From Lachnospiraceae bacterium AF51-6-b8A (GTDB taxonomy: Bacteria; Bacillota; Clostridia; Lachnospirales; Lachnospiraceae), in the NCBI GenBank assembly GCA_027682585.1, contig JAQCZH010000002.1, positions 372,001-436,000 on the forward strand: a DNA stretch of 64,000 nt. Reading direction: 5' to 3'. Every line of letters starts with the position of its first letter. Positions within the stretch are counted from its first letter, which is position 1. Below are positions 8,285-17,271 of this stretch, piece by piece. Position numbers and translations under genes: made by a program. A model generated the notes under the pieces. The model was not told the origin of the DNA, searched no databases, and saw only the letters and a program-made list of their open reading frames with translations.

Positions 8285-10138
8285 TTATTCCTTGTAATCA
8301 AAGTCGGGAACCGCATGCCAGCGGTCACGGAAGAAATGCGCCGCCAGTTTGGGCTTGCGGTCTCTGCTGAAGAGCCCCTTCTTATTGCCCTGGATACGAA
8401 GCATGCTCTGAGAAGTCGCAAAATCCGCGAAATTCCAGACCTGCTCTCCAGTGACACAGGGGTAGTCATCCATAACAGCCAGGTTCATCTTGTAGTAGTC
8501 CAGCTGATATTCCTCCGTGTACATGACAGGCGTTGTATCATGCATGCCCATCACCGTATCAGCGCCAAACTCCGTGAAGACAACCGGCTTTCCCAGCTTC
8601 TCCCACTGATCCATCTCCGCTCTCATCTGCTGTGCCGACCATTCCAGATCAGGCGCGCCGAAATACCAGCCATAGTAGCGGTTGAGACAGATGACATCGG
8701 ATAATTGAGCAGAAACATCCGTATCAGGGCCTCCGGCCATCTGCACGGATACCAGGGTAACCGGACGGTTCTGGGGATCCAGTTCCCGTGCCAGATCAAA
8801 GAGAGGCTTGAAATATTCATACGCCCCCTGACCGGATGAATCCGGTTCATTGGCAATCGACCATAGGACAACGCAGGCGTGATTCTTGTCACGGGCAATC
8901 AGATCGCGAATGACCTCCCTGTGATGCTCCTGGGTCTTCACTCCATGCTCCGGGTCGAAGGTTCCCACCTTCTTGCCTCCGAAATTGGCTCCGCCGCCAA
9001 AGAGGTAATTGATTCCGACTGCCGTAGTCTCGTCGATCACAACGATTCCCTCCCGGTCACACTGGCGCATCATCTCTTCGGAATAGGGATAGTGGGAGGT
9101 GCGGAAGGAATTGGCTCCCTGCCATTTCATAATCGAGATATCCCTGGTATTCATTGCCAGATTGATGCCGCGGCCATTGGGAAAGGTATCCTCATGCTTG
9201 CCGTAACCCTTGAAGTAGAATTTGCGGCCATTGATCAGGAAACGGTTGCCAACCACCCTGACCGTACGGATTCCATAAGGAAGTTCATAGATATCTTCTC
9301 CATAGCTGACCCGAATCCTGTAGAGATAGGCGTTCAGAGGCCTCCACAGCCTGGCCTGCTCAAGGGTAAGCTGACCGGACAGACCATTTGACTCGGCGAC
9401 CTTGTTTCCCTCTTCGTCATAGACCTCCACATGCGCGTCATGGGCCAGGGCCGGATCCTCCTGACCGCCAACGGCAACCGTATAATTCAGAAGCGCTTTT
9501 CCCCCATCCGCAATCGGCCTTGTTCCATCTTCCCCGTCGATCTGACTGGTCACAGTCAGATCTGCAATATACTGTCCGGGCGTCGTGTAGATGCGAACGG
9601 TTCGATTAAGACCCGCGTAATTGAAGAAGTCAAAGTTGGGTCCCGGATGCTTGGGCTCTGGAGAAGCTCCCAGATTGCCGCCCAGCATATTGCCTATCAT
9701 CCCGACCGGCAGAGTTGTATTGTCAATAAAATTATTGATTGCCACGGTCAGAAGGTTATCCTCTCCCGGCTTTAAGAAATCACTGATCTCTGTCTCGAAG
9801 GGAAGAAATCCTCCCTGATGCTCTGCGATCAACCGCCCGTTCAAATAGACATTGGCATGATGGGTCGCCGCGTCAAAACGCAGCATGACTCTCTGCTTTA
9901 CCATGAAGGCCGGAAGTGAGATCCTGCGCTGATAGAAGGCCCAGCCACGGTAATCGCGGAAGTCGCTTCCATCCTTGAGATCATTAAACGATGCAGGTAC
10001 CGGCATCGTCATGGGATCCTCCAGCGGTTTTTCATACCATTTCTCAGCAAATCCCCTCTCCTCGGGGTCTAACTGAAAGTCCCAGATTCCGGCCAGATCT
10101 TCAACCAGACGGGATGGAGTCATGATAGGATACAACAT
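8285..10138 (-). CDS. uidA: Beta-glucuronidase (GH2)
   Basis: Cytoplasmic GH2 enzyme of 617 residues that releases D-glucuronate from beta-glucuronides. The sugar-binding, immunoglobulin-like and TIM-barrel domains follow in order. The acid/base is Glu431 in ANEPDS and the nucleophile is Glu523 in FTEFGADT, 92 apart as against 91 in E. coli UidA (413/504). Asn585 and Lys587 in GNKKG form the N-x-K pair that reads the substrate carboxylate and separates glucuronidases from galactosidases. No signal peptide is present. The start at 10138 has AAGAGGT upstream; the longer frame to 10303 overlaps the neighbouring gene and is rejected. It is in a cluster with a GPH symporter under a divergent AraC gene. 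Confidence 0.96.
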   Translation of the reverse strand: MLYPIMTPSRLVEDLAGIWDFQLDPEERGFAEKWYEKPLEDPMTMPVPASFNDLKDGSDFRDYRGWAFYQRRISLPAFMVKQRVMLRFDAATHHANVYLNGRLIAEHQGGFLPFETEISDFLKPGEDNLLTVAINNFIDNTTLPVGMIGNMLGGNLGASPEPKHPGPNFDFFNYAGLNRTVRIYTTPGQYIADLTVTSQIDGEDGTRPIADGGKALLNYTVAVGGQEDPALAHDAHVEVYDEEGNKVAESNGLSGQLTLEQARLWRPLNAYLYRIRVSYGEDIYELPYGIRTVRVVGNRFLINGRKFYFKGYGKHEDTFPNGRGINLAMNTRDISIMKWQGANSFRTSHYPYSEEMMRQCDREGIVVIDETTAVGINYLFGGGANFGGKKVGTFDPEHGVKTQEHHREVIRDLIARDKNHACVVLWSIANEPDSSGQGAYEYFKPLFDLARELDPQNRPVTLVSVQMAGGPDTDVSAQLSDVICLNRYYGWYFGAPDLEWSAQQMRAEMDQWEKLGKPVVFTEFGADTVMGMHDTTPVMYTEEYQLDYYKMNLAVMDDYPCVTGEQVWNFADFATSQSMLRIQGNKKGLFSRDRKPKLAAHFFRDRWHAVPDFDYKE

Positions 10139-10212
10139 AGTTACCTCTTTTCTTACACAATTTTCTTTCTGTCTCTGTGGAATCAATCCCCACTGACTGC
10201 AGTTGACCTGCG

Positions 10213-10575
10213 CTAAACCAGAATGCGCCCCTCCGGATCCGCCTGCCTGGGCAGCGCTTCCATCCAGTCCACCAGACCGAAAGCCAGCGGCAGTCCGGTC
10301 CAACAGAGGGCAAGATAGATCAATCCACGCACCGGATGATGGGCATAGAACTGGTTGACGCCAAAGACAGATAAGAGACAGAGCCAGAGATAGGTCTTGC
10401 GCCGTACCGGATTCCTGCTGACATGCCTGTCTTTGAAGGTATAATAACGGGCTGTCCAGCGCTCAATCAGTCCTTGCTTGTCCTGGATGCCATGCTCTTT
10501 CTTCAGAGCCGCCAGCTCCTGCTCTAAGCATACCAGTTCTTTAACCTCAGCCTGGGTTAATCTTCTCTTAGCCAC
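10213..10575 (-). CDS. TM2-domain small membrane protein
   Basis: Small protein of about 120 residues. A charged, probably coiled-coil N-terminal half (about 1-60) is followed by two hydrophobic segments with the TM2-type sequence FGVNQFYAHHPVRGLIYL. I chose the GTG at 10575 because GAGGAG lies six bases upstream; an in-frame GTG at 10629 has no good site. It sits between the symporter and beta-glucuronidase genes with gaps of about 120 and 74 bases, so co-transcription is likely. Its role is unknown; TM2 proteins are not known uronide enzymes. Confidence 0.75.
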   Translation of the reverse strand: MAKRRLTQAEVKELVCLEQELAALKKEHGIQDKQGLIERWTARYYTFKDRHVSRNPVRRKTYLWLCLLSVFGVNQFYAHHPVRGLIYLALCWTGLPLAFGLVDWMEALPRQADPEGRILV

Positions 10576-10696
10576 TGCTTTCTCCTCTCTGTCTGCCTCT
10601 ATTTCAGCCTTCGTATCCGAGAATGACACAAAGGCTATCGGCCCTTACAGACACCTGAACTAGCAAATGCGATTCTGCCTCTCTCCCTGATATCGG

Positions 10697-12193
10697 TCAG
10701 GAGCCCGCCTGAACCGTTTTCTTCTCTTCCTTGATCTGGGCGATCTGTCTGCGGACTTCCTCCATTTTCTCCGCCGTCAGAGGATAGAACTTCATGGCAA
10801 TCAGGTTGCAGATCAGTCCGCAGACAATCAATCCGTACATGAGGAAGACGCCGACCACCTTCAGTTGCAGACTGTAAGGTGTATCTACATCCGGCATCAC
10901 ATCCTTAAATCCAATCGCCGCCAGGCAGATGGAAGCAATAAAGGGCGCAAAAGACGATACCAGCTTATCCACAAAGGAAAAGAGCGTTCCCATCAATCCG
11001 GGTACATATTTTCCAGTCCGATAGGTCTCGAAATCTGCGCAGTCTGCCGTCATGGGAATGACAATCGATCCTGCCACATTCTGAAAGCCACCGGTGAAAA
11101 TGGTCAGAACCAGAAGTGCAACCGTGAAGAAACTGAATCCGACAAATCCCTTATTTCCAGGCAGATTCAGAGTTTTGGGATCTCCCAGCATCCAGAGAGC
11201 AATCAGAGCGATATTCCCGAAGAGCGCCAGCCAGCTGGAGGTGACCATTGCTCTGCGCTGCCCAAACTTCGTCGCGATATAGCCCAGACCGAGGAAGATA
11301 AAGATAATGTTTCCGATCGCCGTGTAGAGCGTAAATGTCCCTGACAGAGCGTAATTGCCAGCCACCACACCAAACATAATGGTTGTCACGGCAGCGGTCT
11401 TGGCTGTCGCCCCCAGTTTGTCCGTGGATGCAGCCAAAACCAGCATCTGGATGGCCCGGTTGTGCCGGATCGTCTCAAAATAGTCACGAAAAGTGACCCG
11501 AATGGCCTGCCCCGTCCCATAGTACTTCTCCTGATCTTTGGGCCAGATGGAGGTGACCGCGATTACCGTAAAGACAGCGGAAACAGACGCCACAATCATC
11601 CAAAGCTCCTTATAGAGCATAATATCCTTGGTGAAGCCCCCGTACTTCTTGGCCAGACCTGCTATGAACATCTGTCCCCCCGAGAAGAGAATCAGGTTAT
11701 AAATTGCATCAAAAACTGAGAACAGAGGTCTTTGCTTTGGATCATTGGTCAGGCAGGTCTGCGCGGCTTTGGTGACAACACACTGGCAGGTATAGCCCAG
11801 ATAGTAGATGCAGTTGACTGCGATAAACCAGCCTACCCGCAGGGCTCCTGCGGGAATCACAGGAGTCACAAAGATCATCAGAAAGGCGCAGAAGGCCAGG
11901 ACGATATTGCCAATCACCATAAAAGGACGATTTTTCCCCAGCCTGCCGTTGGTCTTATCCAGCAGATAGCCCACAAAAGGATCCGTGACCCCGTCCCAGA
12001 TACGCATAATCATGGAAAAAGATCCGGCCAGAACAACTCCCAGGCCAACCCATCCGTTAATGTAATAGGCAATAAATGACATGAGCAGCAACCAGATATT
12101 GGTCGCCGTATTATTGAGGGCAAAACCACCGATCCTCCAAATCGGCACACGGTGGATTCCTCCCTCACGGTCGTACTTAGCGTTCCCCATCAT
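10697..12193 (-). CDS. GPH-family glycoside/glucuronide:cation symporter
   Basis: Twelve-segment transporter of 498 residues of the glycoside-pentoside-hexuronide family (MelB/UidB-like). N-terminal features include IWRIGGFALNN and the loop RIWDGVTDPFVGYLLDKT, the family Na+/sugar signature. An AAAAGGAG site precedes the ATG at 12193. It is first in the cluster leading to beta-glucuronidase, so glucuronide uptake is the natural inference. Transcription should start from the promoter at 12323-12352, shared with the divergent araC-type gene. Confidence 0.9.
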   Translation of the reverse strand: MMGNAKYDREGGIHRVPIWRIGGFALNNTATNIWLLLMSFIAYYINGWVGLGVVLAGSFSMIMRIWDGVTDPFVGYLLDKTNGRLGKNRPFMVIGNIVLAFCAFLMIFVTPVIPAGALRVGWFIAVNCIYYLGYTCQCVVTKAAQTCLTNDPKQRPLFSVFDAIYNLILFSGGQMFIAGLAKKYGGFTKDIMLYKELWMIVASVSAVFTVIAVTSIWPKDQEKYYGTGQAIRVTFRDYFETIRHNRAIQMLVLAASTDKLGATAKTAAVTTIMFGVVAGNYALSGTFTLYTAIGNIIFIFLGLGYIATKFGQRRAMVTSSWLALFGNIALIALWMLGDPKTLNLPGNKGFVGFSFFTVALLVLTIFTGGFQNVAGSIVIPMTADCADFETYRTGKYVPGLMGTLFSFVDKLVSSFAPFIASICLAAIGFKDVMPDVDTPYSLQLKVVGVFLMYGLIVCGLICNLIAMKFYPLTAEKMEEVRRQIAQIKEEKKTVQAGS

Positions 12194-12313
12194 TTTCTCT
12201 CCTTTTCTATAGAAACACTGCTTTGCAGGGACTCATTCCCTTCTGCGAAGCTGACCTCCTATCTCTATTATTGGAAATCTCTTTCTCTTAAATCTATAAC
12301 TATATTTGTGTTA

Positions 12314-12352
12314 TTGACGAAAATTATAAAAAATTTTATAATATTCTATCAA
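12314..12352. promoter_or_regulatory. Overlapping divergent promoters on a perfect palindrome
   Basis: Plus strand: TTGACG (12314-12319), 17 bases, TATAAT (12337-12342), toward the araC-type gene. Minus strand: TTGATA (12352-12347), 18 bases, TATAAT (12328-12323), toward the symporter. Both -10 boxes are the arms of a perfect 9-bp inverted repeat ATTATAAAA-AA-TTTTATAAT (12323-12342). The two promoters cannot be fully occupied at once. The remainder of 12194-12495 holds no gene that I can see. Confidence 0.7.
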
Positions 12353-12495
12353 AAGTTGTTTATCCAAAGGGCAGGAAGGGCTTCCGTAAATCCGACGCCA
12401 AAGATCAGACAGGGCATATCCCCCAGGAAACAAGAGGTACCTGTTCGCGAGACAACCGCCCCGGCAATCATGAAGTTTTCTCGATTGGAGGTTCC

Positions 12496-13698
12496 ATGTC
12501 TGAACATCAGCTTCTCGATCTCCTATTTGATTTCTTAGACCGACTGGAAATCCGCCATTACATCCTGCAGGCCCCCTATCGCTGGAAGGACAGCTACGAC
12601 TCTTCTTTTCGCCGCAACCTGGGACTGCCCATGCATGACTTTGACCGCTTCTTCGCCTGTTCTGACCGTCTCTGCGTCATTACGGACGAACTCAACTGCC
12701 ACTACCTGACCCTTCCGCTCCCTCAGAAGCGTCATGCCCTGGCAGGGCCCTACCTGACCCAGTCCCCGGATTTTCTTCACATGCAGCGGCTCGCAACCCG
12801 ATTGGAGATCAAAGACGTCCAAAAGACAGACCTGTCCTCCTTCTATATCCATTTCCCCAGAGTTCTGGAACTGGGAGAATTCGAGTCCTTTCTGCGCGCC
12901 TTCTCCAAAATCTATCTCGGCCGGGATGATCTGGAACAAATACACCTCCATCTGAACCTGTCCCGGCAGCCCATTTCTCTCTCCTCCCGGGAACGCAATG
13001 CCCTTCATACCGAGCGTGCCGCCTTTTCTCTCCTGGAAGACCGCTACGCCAAAGAGGAAGAAGGGATGCGCTACATCACGGAGGGCAACGCGGCTGACGC
13101 AGAAGCGGCGTTTACCAGCCACGTCTTTGACAGCCTTGAAAATCGTACCCCCTCCAGCCTGCGCAGCAGCAAAAACTACCTGGTCGTTTGCAATACTCTC
13201 TTTCGCAAAGCGGCCCAGGCAGCCGGCGTCCATCCTTATTACCTGAATGAAATCTCCCGCAAATTCGCCATTCGTATTGAGAATCTGCAGGAAATTTCCC
13301 CCAATTTCTCCTTCCGGAGAGACATGATTCACCAGTACTGCAACCTGGTCCAGAGTCACCAGGGCGGCCAGTACTCTAAACTGGTCGATCGGATCAGGAA
13401 CTATATTGATGCCAACCTGGACGGAAACCTGACCCTGCAGCATATCGCAGATGACTGCAGCGTCAACAAATCCTATCTGTCAGCCCGCTTCAGGAGAGAA
13501 ACGGGGCAGACTTTAAGTTCCTATATTCTGAGCCGCAGGCTCGACCGGGCGATCTGTCTTCTCAATATTGATGCCGGCAGCATCCAGGAGATTGCCGCTG
13601 CCTGTGGTATCCCGGATCTCTCTTATTTCACCAAACTCTTTCACCGCGAGAAGGGCATGACGCCGAGTCAGTATCGGAAAATGATTCAGTCGTCATAA
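12496..13698 (+). CDS. AraC-family transcriptional regulator (glucuronide module)
   Basis: Regulator of 400 residues. A long N-terminal region of unknown ligand-binding type (about 1-290) precedes two helix-turn-helix motifs in the last 100 residues: LTLQHIADDCSVNKSYLSARF and IQEIAAACGIPDLSYFTKLF with the terminal GMTPSQYRK. GGAGG lies four bases before the ATG. It is divergent from the glucuronide transport/cleavage genes and shares an overlapping promoter region with them, so it is their likely activator, probably responding to a glucuronide or glucuronate. The inducer is inferred, not seen. Confidence 0.92.
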   Translation: MSEHQLLDLLFDFLDRLEIRHYILQAPYRWKDSYDSSFRRNLGLPMHDFDRFFACSDRLCVITDELNCHYLTLPLPQKRHALAGPYLTQSPDFLHMQRLATRLEIKDVQKTDLSSFYIHFPRVLELGEFESFLRAFSKIYLGRDDLEQIHLHLNLSRQPISLSSRERNALHTERAAFSLLEDRYAKEEEGMRYITEGNAADAEAAFTSHVFDSLENRTPSSLRSSKNYLVVCNTLFRKAAQAAGVHPYYLNEISRKFAIRIENLQEISPNFSFRRDMIHQYCNLVQSHQGGQYSKLVDRIRNYIDANLDGNLTLQHIADDCSVNKSYLSARFRRETGQTLSSYILSRRLDRAICLLNIDAGSIQEIAAACGIPDLSYFTKLFHREKGMTPSQYRKMIQSS

Positions 13699-13751
13699 AC
13701 AGTCCGTCTGACGCTTCCTTTTCGATTGCTGGAATAGATCAGTAAGCAGCC

Positions 13752-13780
13752 TTTCCTTTGAATGGGCAAAGTGCTATGAT
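13752..13780 (+). promoter_or_regulatory. Extended -10 promoter for the SNF symporter
   Basis: TG-C-TATGAT (13772-13780) with a weak TTTCCT at 17-base spacing, about 165 bases upstream of the start. Confidence 0.5.
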
Positions 13781-13947
13781 ATGTGCTAATTGTTTGCGGA
13801 AACATCTGACAACCTGGCTGTTAATGTCACTTTGCTTTCCCCCGGGCACTTCACCCGTCCGGCGAAACTGCTTTTGGGCCTGATGTGATTCATCATACAC
13901 AGATCTATATCAGGCAATCAATATTACTTGGAAAAGAGGTTATGAAC

Positions 13948-15321
13948 ATGGACAATCAACGCTCCAATTTTTCCGGCAAACTGGGCTTCGTCCTGGCTGC
14001 TGCCGGTTCTGCCGTCGGCCTTGGCAACATCTGGCGCTTTCCCTATCTGGCGGCCAAGTATGGCGGAGGTATTTTCCTGCTGATTTATCTGATCCTGGTG
14101 GCTACCTTCGGATATGCCATGATTGTCTCCGAGTCCGCCATCGGACGCATGACCCAGAAATCCCCCGTCGGCGCCTTCAACATCCTGGGGAAAGGCAAGG
14201 GACAGGGCTTCTTCCGCTTCGGCGGCTGGCTCAACGCCATCATCCCGATTATCATTGTCCCCTATTACTCTGTCATCGGCGGCTGGGTCTTCAAGTATCT
14301 CTGGGAGTATATCACCGGCGGTGTCCACCGCGTTGCGGATGATCACTTCTTCACTGGCTTTATCTCTAACTCTGTCTCTGCGGAGTTCTGGTTTATCCTC
14401 TTTACTCTGGTGACGATTGGAATTATTTTCGCCGGCGTAGAAAATGGCATCGAGCGTGTCTCCCGCATCATGATGCCCCTTCTGGTTCTTCTGGCGGTGA
14501 TCGTCTCCATCTACTCTGTTACCAGGCCCGGAGCTATGGAGGGCGTCAAATATTTCCTGATTCCCGATTTCGCCCACTTCTCCTGGATGACGATCGTAAC
14601 TGCCATGGGACAGATGTTCTACTCCCTCTCCATCGCCATGGGAATCCTGATCACCTTCGGCTCTTATATGAAGAAGGAGGTCTCCATTGAGGGTTCCACC
14701 TCTAATGTCGAGATCTTTGATACAGCCATTGCCATCCTGGCAGGTCTGATGATTATTCCTGCTGTCTTCGCCTTCTCCGGCACGGATGCAGCCGCCAATC
14801 TCAAGGCCGGCCCTTCCCTCATGTTCATCATGATCCCCAAGGTCTTCGATTCCATGGGACTGGGCCAGTTCGGCGGCATCGTCTTCTTCCTGCTGGTTCT
14901 TCTGGCCGCGATCACTTCATCCATCGCTTTGGCGGAGTCCGCCGCCTCTACCTTCCAGGATGAGCTTGGATGGGGACGCCGCAAGGCGACGGTTGTTGTC
15001 GCTGTCATCATGCTGGCGCTCGGCAGCCTCTCCTCTCTGGGCTTCGGTGTTCTTGGCAGCATCAAGATCATCGGCATGGACTTCCTTGATTTCTTCGATT
15101 TCCTGTCCAATTCCGTCATGATGCCCATCGCCGCCTTTGCCACCTGTATCCTTGTTGTCTACAAAGTGGGTGTTGACAAGATCGCAGAGGAAGTCACCGT
15201 CTCCGGCAAGTTCCAAAGACGCAGGCTTTATAACTTCGTCATTAAGTATGCCGCTCCTCTCTTTGTCATCATCATCCTGATCTCATCCATCCTGAATGCC
15301 TTCGGCATCGTCAAGATGTAA
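13948..15321 (+). CDS. Sodium-dependent amino-acid transporter (SNF family)
   Basis: Membrane protein of 457 residues with about 11 hydrophobic segments, the usual count for bacterial SNF (LeuT-like) transporters. The family signature SAVGLGNIWRFPYL in TM1 builds the Na1/Na2 and substrate sites; GGGIFLLIYL follows. I place the start at the ATG at 13948, seven bases after AGAGGT, rather than the ATG at 13942 or the upstream frame. It is monocistronic with its own promoter and a hairpin terminator. The substrate is probably a hydrophobic or aromatic amino acid, but this cannot be read from the sequence. Confidence 0.93.
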   Translation: MDNQRSNFSGKLGFVLAAAGSAVGLGNIWRFPYLAAKYGGGIFLLIYLILVATFGYAMIVSESAIGRMTQKSPVGAFNILGKGKGQGFFRFGGWLNAIIPIIIVPYYSVIGGWVFKYLWEYITGGVHRVADDHFFTGFISNSVSAEFWFILFTLVTIGIIFAGVENGIERVSRIMMPLLVLLAVIVSIYSVTRPGAMEGVKYFLIPDFAHFSWMTIVTAMGQMFYSLSIAMGILITFGSYMKKEVSIEGSTSNVEIFDTAIAILAGLMIIPAVFAFSGTDAAANLKAGPSLMFIMIPKVFDSMGLGQFGGIVFFLLVLLAAITSSIALAESAASTFQDELGWGRRKATVVVAVIMLALGSLSSLGFGVLGSIKIIGMDFLDFFDFLSNSVMMPIAAFATCILVVYKVGVDKIAEEVTVSGKFQRRRLYNFVIKYAAPLFVIIILISSILNAFGIVKM

Positions 15322-15350
15322 GCGCAGCTACGAGCAGGGTAGACACAACA

Positions 15351-15400
15351 ATAAAAAACACCGCCGTACAAGCTTGCTTGTAAAGGCGATGTTTTTTATT
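15351..15400 (+). terminator. Long hairpin terminator after the SNF gene
   Basis: The stem runs ATAAAAAACA.CGCC.TACAAGC with GCTTGTA.GGCG.TGTTTTTTAT, then further T-rich sequence (GCTCTTTTTTC). Its A/T-rich flanks make it functional in both directions. Confidence 0.85.
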
Positions 15401-15665
15401 GCTCTTTTTTCAAGTACAGTTCCACAATCCTTGCATACTTTATCGCCGGTATAGCCTTCTGCGGTGCAGGTGGTATCCTTCTGATTTTCAGTTCCGTGGT
15501 TTCGTGGTCTTTTGCATCAATGACGATATCAGCAAGTTTGATTTTATTCTTGCCCTCGGCGTCGCTGAAATATTTACCGCAATTTTCGCAAGTCCAGTAC
15601 TCCTTGTTACCGTCCGTCTCGAGTTGCGACAGGACTACGATAACCGTGCTGTTTCGACTATTCAA
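15397..15665 (-). pseudogene. Frameshifted fragment of a cell-surface repeat protein
   Basis: On the minus strand one frame encodes GNKEYWTCENCGKYFSDAEG, a repeat common in surface proteins of gut Firmicutes. Around 15486 the match moves to another frame, which encodes CTAEGYTGDKVCKDCGTVLE, the motif that normally follows. Adding one A in the AAAA run would rejoin them, so a single-base deletion is the likely lesion. There is no signal peptide, no LPXTG end and no convincing start. It is a relic of a much larger gene. Confidence 0.75.
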
Positions 15666-15916
15666 CAGGCTTTCGGCAGCAATTATGATTGGCTCGCTCT
15701 ATATGACAGCAGGCAATATATATCCAATCTTCTAAAGGAATATTACCAATCTGCGCTCTGCGCGGAACCTCCTGTATCCGGCAGAAAGAGGACTCAACCA
15801 GCAAGACCACACGCGGGAGTAGCAGAAGCAGAGGAAACCGAAGCACAGGGATTATGAAAGATAAACGCTTTTCAACCTACATTGCGTTGATAATGGGGAC
15901 GTGTTTCGCAGTCCCA

Positions 15917-16303
15917 TCATATATTTTTTTGGGGAGTTCCTTCGTCTGTAAAATTACGCTTAAGTGCACTATTCGTTATTATTCCCAAAATGATAATAAC
16001 AGCGAGTTGAATTACAACAACGCACCCGCCGCAAAAGCCAATAAACGCTATGTTTCTCCCCATTGAGTATAGCATAACCAAAGATGAGACAATGGCAGTC
16101 CAAGGGGCGCTTTTGTACCATAACCTTCCAAAATGCTTCTGAGCAAATTCCCATGTCGAAAGATTTTTCATAGATCTTTTTGTTCGAAATCCCCTCAAGT
16201 TATTAATGTTTTTAGGCGGTGAAGTCAAATATTTTTTCCCAACAAAATACATAACGCAAGGGATAATCAATGTTATCAGAAACATATATATCCAAAACAA
16301 CAT
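15917..16303 (-). CDS. SdpI-family membrane protein
   Basis: Small membrane protein of 128 residues with three or four hydrophobic segments and the SdpI-domain signature RSMKNLSTWEFAQKHFGRLW between the first two. In Bacillus, SdpI gives immunity to the SdpC toxin and acts in signalling; many homologues are orphans. The ATG at 16303 follows AAAGGAGAGG at ideal spacing, so the longer upstream frame is rejected. No toxin or SdpR-like regulator lies beside it; its neighbours are a surface-protein relic and a transposase relic. Immunity or envelope stress is possible but unproven. Confidence 0.82.
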   Translation of the reverse strand: MLFWIYMFLITLIIPCVMYFVGKKYLTSPPKNINNLRGFRTKRSMKNLSTWEFAQKHFGRLWYKSAPWTAIVSSLVMLYSMGRNIAFIGFCGGCVVVIQLAVIIILGIITNSALKRNFTDEGTPQKNI

Positions 16304-16396
16304 GCTAACCTCTCCTTTCAGAAATCGATAATTACTTGTGTTATAGGTTGTGTCAATAATCTTTCGCAAATTCATTTGCCATCGGCTTTGCACAAG

Positions 16397-17010
16397 TTAA
16401 ACGGCAGCTTCGCGATCAGTTTCAGCTTGAAGCTCCTGATCGAATAAATGCTGCATGTTCAGGTATCGTTTGCTTCCCCAGGCAGATCCGGCTACATGAC
16501 GCTGTCTGGCGCAGACGAGCATTAACGCGCTTTGGCTGTCAGGAAAGGCTCCGATTGCCCTGGTCCTACGTTTAATCTCGCGATTGAACGCGTCAATCGT
16601 GTTGTTCGTCCGGATTCGAAGCCAATGCTGGCTTGGGAAGTACATATAGGCAAGCGTCTCATCAACGCCGTTTTCGACGATCTCGGCCGCTCTGGATAGT
16701 TTCAATTCCTTCAAGCGATCAGCGACTGCCTTAGCTTTCTGAGCCGCAGCTTCGTGGTTCTCCTGCGCATGAATGGCCTTAAGCATCATGGATACTTCGC
16801 GCATCATTTTTCCCGGCGTTGCCGAGAATACGTTGCGGTAGAAATGAACCGTACAGCGCTGGTATTTAGCTTCTGGATAGACTTCACCAAGCGACTCCAG
16901 CTGTGTTTCAGGAAAATGCCATCCACATAAACATATGGATAATCACCACTAAGAGGTCTGGTGCGCCATTTGATGTTGTCAATAATGGTTGACAACATCA
17001 TTTGATTCAT
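16397..17010 (-). pseudogene. Internally deleted IS256-family (Mutator-type) transposase
   Basis: The 5' part encodes YPYVYVDGIFLKHS with the first catalytic Asp region. At about 16900 it is joined out of frame to LESLGEVYPEAKYQRCTVHFYRNVFSATPGK and then a normal C-terminal half that runs to 16397 (NNTIDAFNREIKRRTRAIGAFPD). The N-terminal 150 or so residues and the middle of the DDE domain are missing, so the protein cannot transpose. Typical family length is about 400 residues; only about 200 remain in two frames. I did not find matching terminal inverted repeats. Confidence 0.85.
16971..17000. repeat. 12-bp perfect inverted repeat at the truncated transposase 5' end
   Basis: TGATGTTGTCAA and TTGACAACATCA flank the six bases TAATGG. 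It spans the first codons of the transposase remnant and may mark the rearrangement point. Confidence 0.6.
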
Positions 17011-17112
17011 CTAATCCCCCTTCAGTTTCTCTGTTTCAGGAAGATTAAATCCCTTCAAAGCTTTTCTACACAAGGGTTTGAGGTGCTTTATATCAACACA
17101 TTTTGTCCTATA

Positions 17113-17140
17113 ACTCGGAATTGCGCCAGCAATTCCGAGT
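17113..17140. repeat. Perfect 12-bp hairpin ACTCGGAATTGC/GCAATTCCGAGT
   Basis: The arms are separated by GCCA. There is no T-run on either side, so it is not a standard terminator. It lies between the transposase relic and the thioesterase gene. Confidence 0.6.
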
Positions 17141-17219
17141 CTGCCTGTAAACGGATTGCGTTCTCCTTTTACAAATCTTTCTCCATTTTACATTTGCGGT
17201 ATAATATCCCTGTTAAGCG

Positions 17220-17259
17220 ATGGAATACCTGCTTTGCAAGTATTCCATTGTCATAAACA
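17220..17259 (+). repeat. Dispersed 40-bp palindromic repeat, copy 2
   Basis: Starts ATGGAATACCTGC, ends TTGTCATAAACA and contains a perfect 9-bp inverted repeat ATGGAATAC/GTATTCCAT. It lies in the 5' leader of the thioesterase gene, just before its AAGGAGG. A TATAAT at 17200-17205 upstream may be its promoter -10. Confidence 0.65.
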
Positions 17260-17271
17260 AGGAGGCAATTC

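Noticed and set aside
10865..12079. Several plus-strand frames opposite the GPH symporter
   Set aside because: Hydrophilic, low-complexity translations typical of the antisense of membrane-protein genes.
15399..15857. 152-codon plus-strand frame over the surface-protein relic
   Set aside because: Recognisable motifs are on the other strand; this frame has none.
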